From: Rhizobiales bacterium 62-47
GTDB taxonomy: Bacteria; Pseudomonadota; Alphaproteobacteria; Rhizobiales; Xanthobacteraceae
Assembly: GCA_001899255.1 (NCBI GenBank)
Contig: MKVX01000006.1
Coordinates: 92,213 to 156,212, forward strand
Length of the DNA stretch: 64,000 nt
Direction: 5' to 3'
Part shown: in pieces, positions 63,624 through 64,000 of the stretch
How the letters are laid out: each line of letters begins with the position of its first letter
Position numbering within the stretch: position 1 is the stretch's first letter
Program-made: the position numbers and the translations under genes
Notes under the pieces: model-generated
The model's input: the letters and a program-made list of their open reading frames with translations, nothing else
Database searches by the model: none
Told to the model about the DNA's origin: nothing

Positions 63624-64000
63624 GCCGCGGCGCTCTCTCGTTCTCGCGAGCTCGGAGCGACGCTTCGCGCGGTCCTAGCCCAGGACCGCTAAGTAGTCCA
63701 ATCACGCGAGAAGACTGGATTGCTTCGTCGCTGTCCCTCTTCGCAATGACGATGGATATTGGGGTTGATTGCCCTAAGCCATGGCTTCAATCGACAACAC
63801 CAACGCCGTCATCCTGAGGTGCGAGCGCTTGCGAGCCTCGAAGGATGAAGATGCGTAATGCAGTCTTTGCCAAACACCATCCTTCGAGGCTCGCCGCAAA
63901 CGCGGTGCGCACCTCAGGATGACGGAGCCGCGCGCGCCACACCCCACACCAAAAATCCGTTCATCTACATGACAACTTATCCCCGCTCTCCAAACCGCGC
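63624..64000. other. Intergenic region with repeats only
   Basis: No coding frame is convincing in these 377 bp. It holds a small hairpin GGTCCT-AGCCC-AGGACC (63671-63687) just after the DUF4175 gene, a degenerate half copy of the CGTCATTGCGAG family (63715-63751), and a full CGTCATCCTGAGG element (63807-63924). The rest up to the edge shows nothing I can name. Confidence 0.7.
63807..63924. repeat. Palindromic repeat (CGTCATCCTGAGGTGCG family), second copy
   Basis: CGTCATCCTGAGGTGCGAGC and GTGCGCACCTCAGGATGACG form the outer stem, with GCCTCGAAGGATG and CATCCTTCGAGGCTCG as the inner stem. It is the fuller version of the element at 19360-19466. Confidence 0.8.

Noticed and set aside
63671..63687. 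GGTCCT-AGCCC-AGGACC hairpin as a terminator of the DUF4175 gene
   Set aside because: The stem is only 6 bp and no T-rich tract follows, so it was not listed as a terminator.

Overview
The window is chromosomal DNA from a high-GC alphaproteobacterium of the order Hyphomicrobiales, most likely a Bradyrhizobium, Rhodopseudomonas or Afipia relative (Nitrobacteraceae/Xanthobacteraceae). The evidence is a TrcR (DUF1013) regulator, an adjacent ispH-thrB-rnhA run, a TlpA thioredoxin, an NdvA-like exporter, a pim-type beta-oxidation operon, a CtrA-type box, and several palindromic intergenic repeat families. I saw no rRNA, tRNA, transposase, phage gene or CRISPR array. Both ends of the window lie inside a larger chromosome, and the first gene is cut by the left edge.

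Region 1 (1-20.3 kb) is the most coherent block and concerns uptake and beta-oxidation of carboxylic acids. A cut LivM/LivH permease pair faces a MarR regulator across a promoter with a 17-bp palindrome. Next come a glycerate kinase, two near-identical LivJ-type binding proteins each with its own terminator, a complete LivMHFG importer and an IclR regulator. Divergent from the IclR gene is an operon with the order of Rhodopseudomonas palustris pimFABCD (hydratase/dehydrogenase, CoA ligase, thiolase, two acyl-CoA dehydrogenases), followed by a short-chain dehydrogenase. Import, CoA activation and degradation of dicarboxylic or fatty acids are thus encoded side by side.

Region 2 (20.3-30.7 kb) holds housekeeping and small exported proteins: a CusF-like protein, glycerol kinase, a Tat-exported beta-carbonic anhydrase broken by an in-frame amber codon, a His/Met-rich glycine-zipper protein, TrcR, IspH, ThrB, RNase HI, a peroxiredoxin, a DUF924 protein and FadD.

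Region 3 (30.7-43.3 kb) holds cell-envelope and miscellaneous genes: a D,D-carboxypeptidase, an NdvA-like exporter, an orphan NitT/TauT-type binding protein, HisE, a VTT-domain membrane protein, a nitronate monooxygenase, a thioesterase, a small protein behind a perfect CtrA box, an ArsB-type permease and a 3-hydroxybutyryl-CoA dehydrogenase.

Region 4 (43.4-52.4 kb) holds HNH endonuclease, AlkA, GluQ, a sensor-less hybrid histidine kinase, a YihY protein, and the run HIG1-pduO-etfB-etfA-hbd, which supplies electron transfer for acyl-CoA dehydrogenases such as those of region 1.

Region 5 (52.4-55.4 kb) is a tight six-gene leftward operon: ArsR, AHSA1/SRPBCC, GST, DUF899, DUF1428, VOC. It is the best candidate here for an uncharacterised system. 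Region 6 (55.4-64 kb) has tlpA, argH-lptM-lysA, a beta-hydroxyacid dehydrogenase with a carboxymuconolactone-decarboxylase-like protein, and a large DUF4175 membrane protein, ending in repeats.

All assignments come from reading the sequence. No database search was run.
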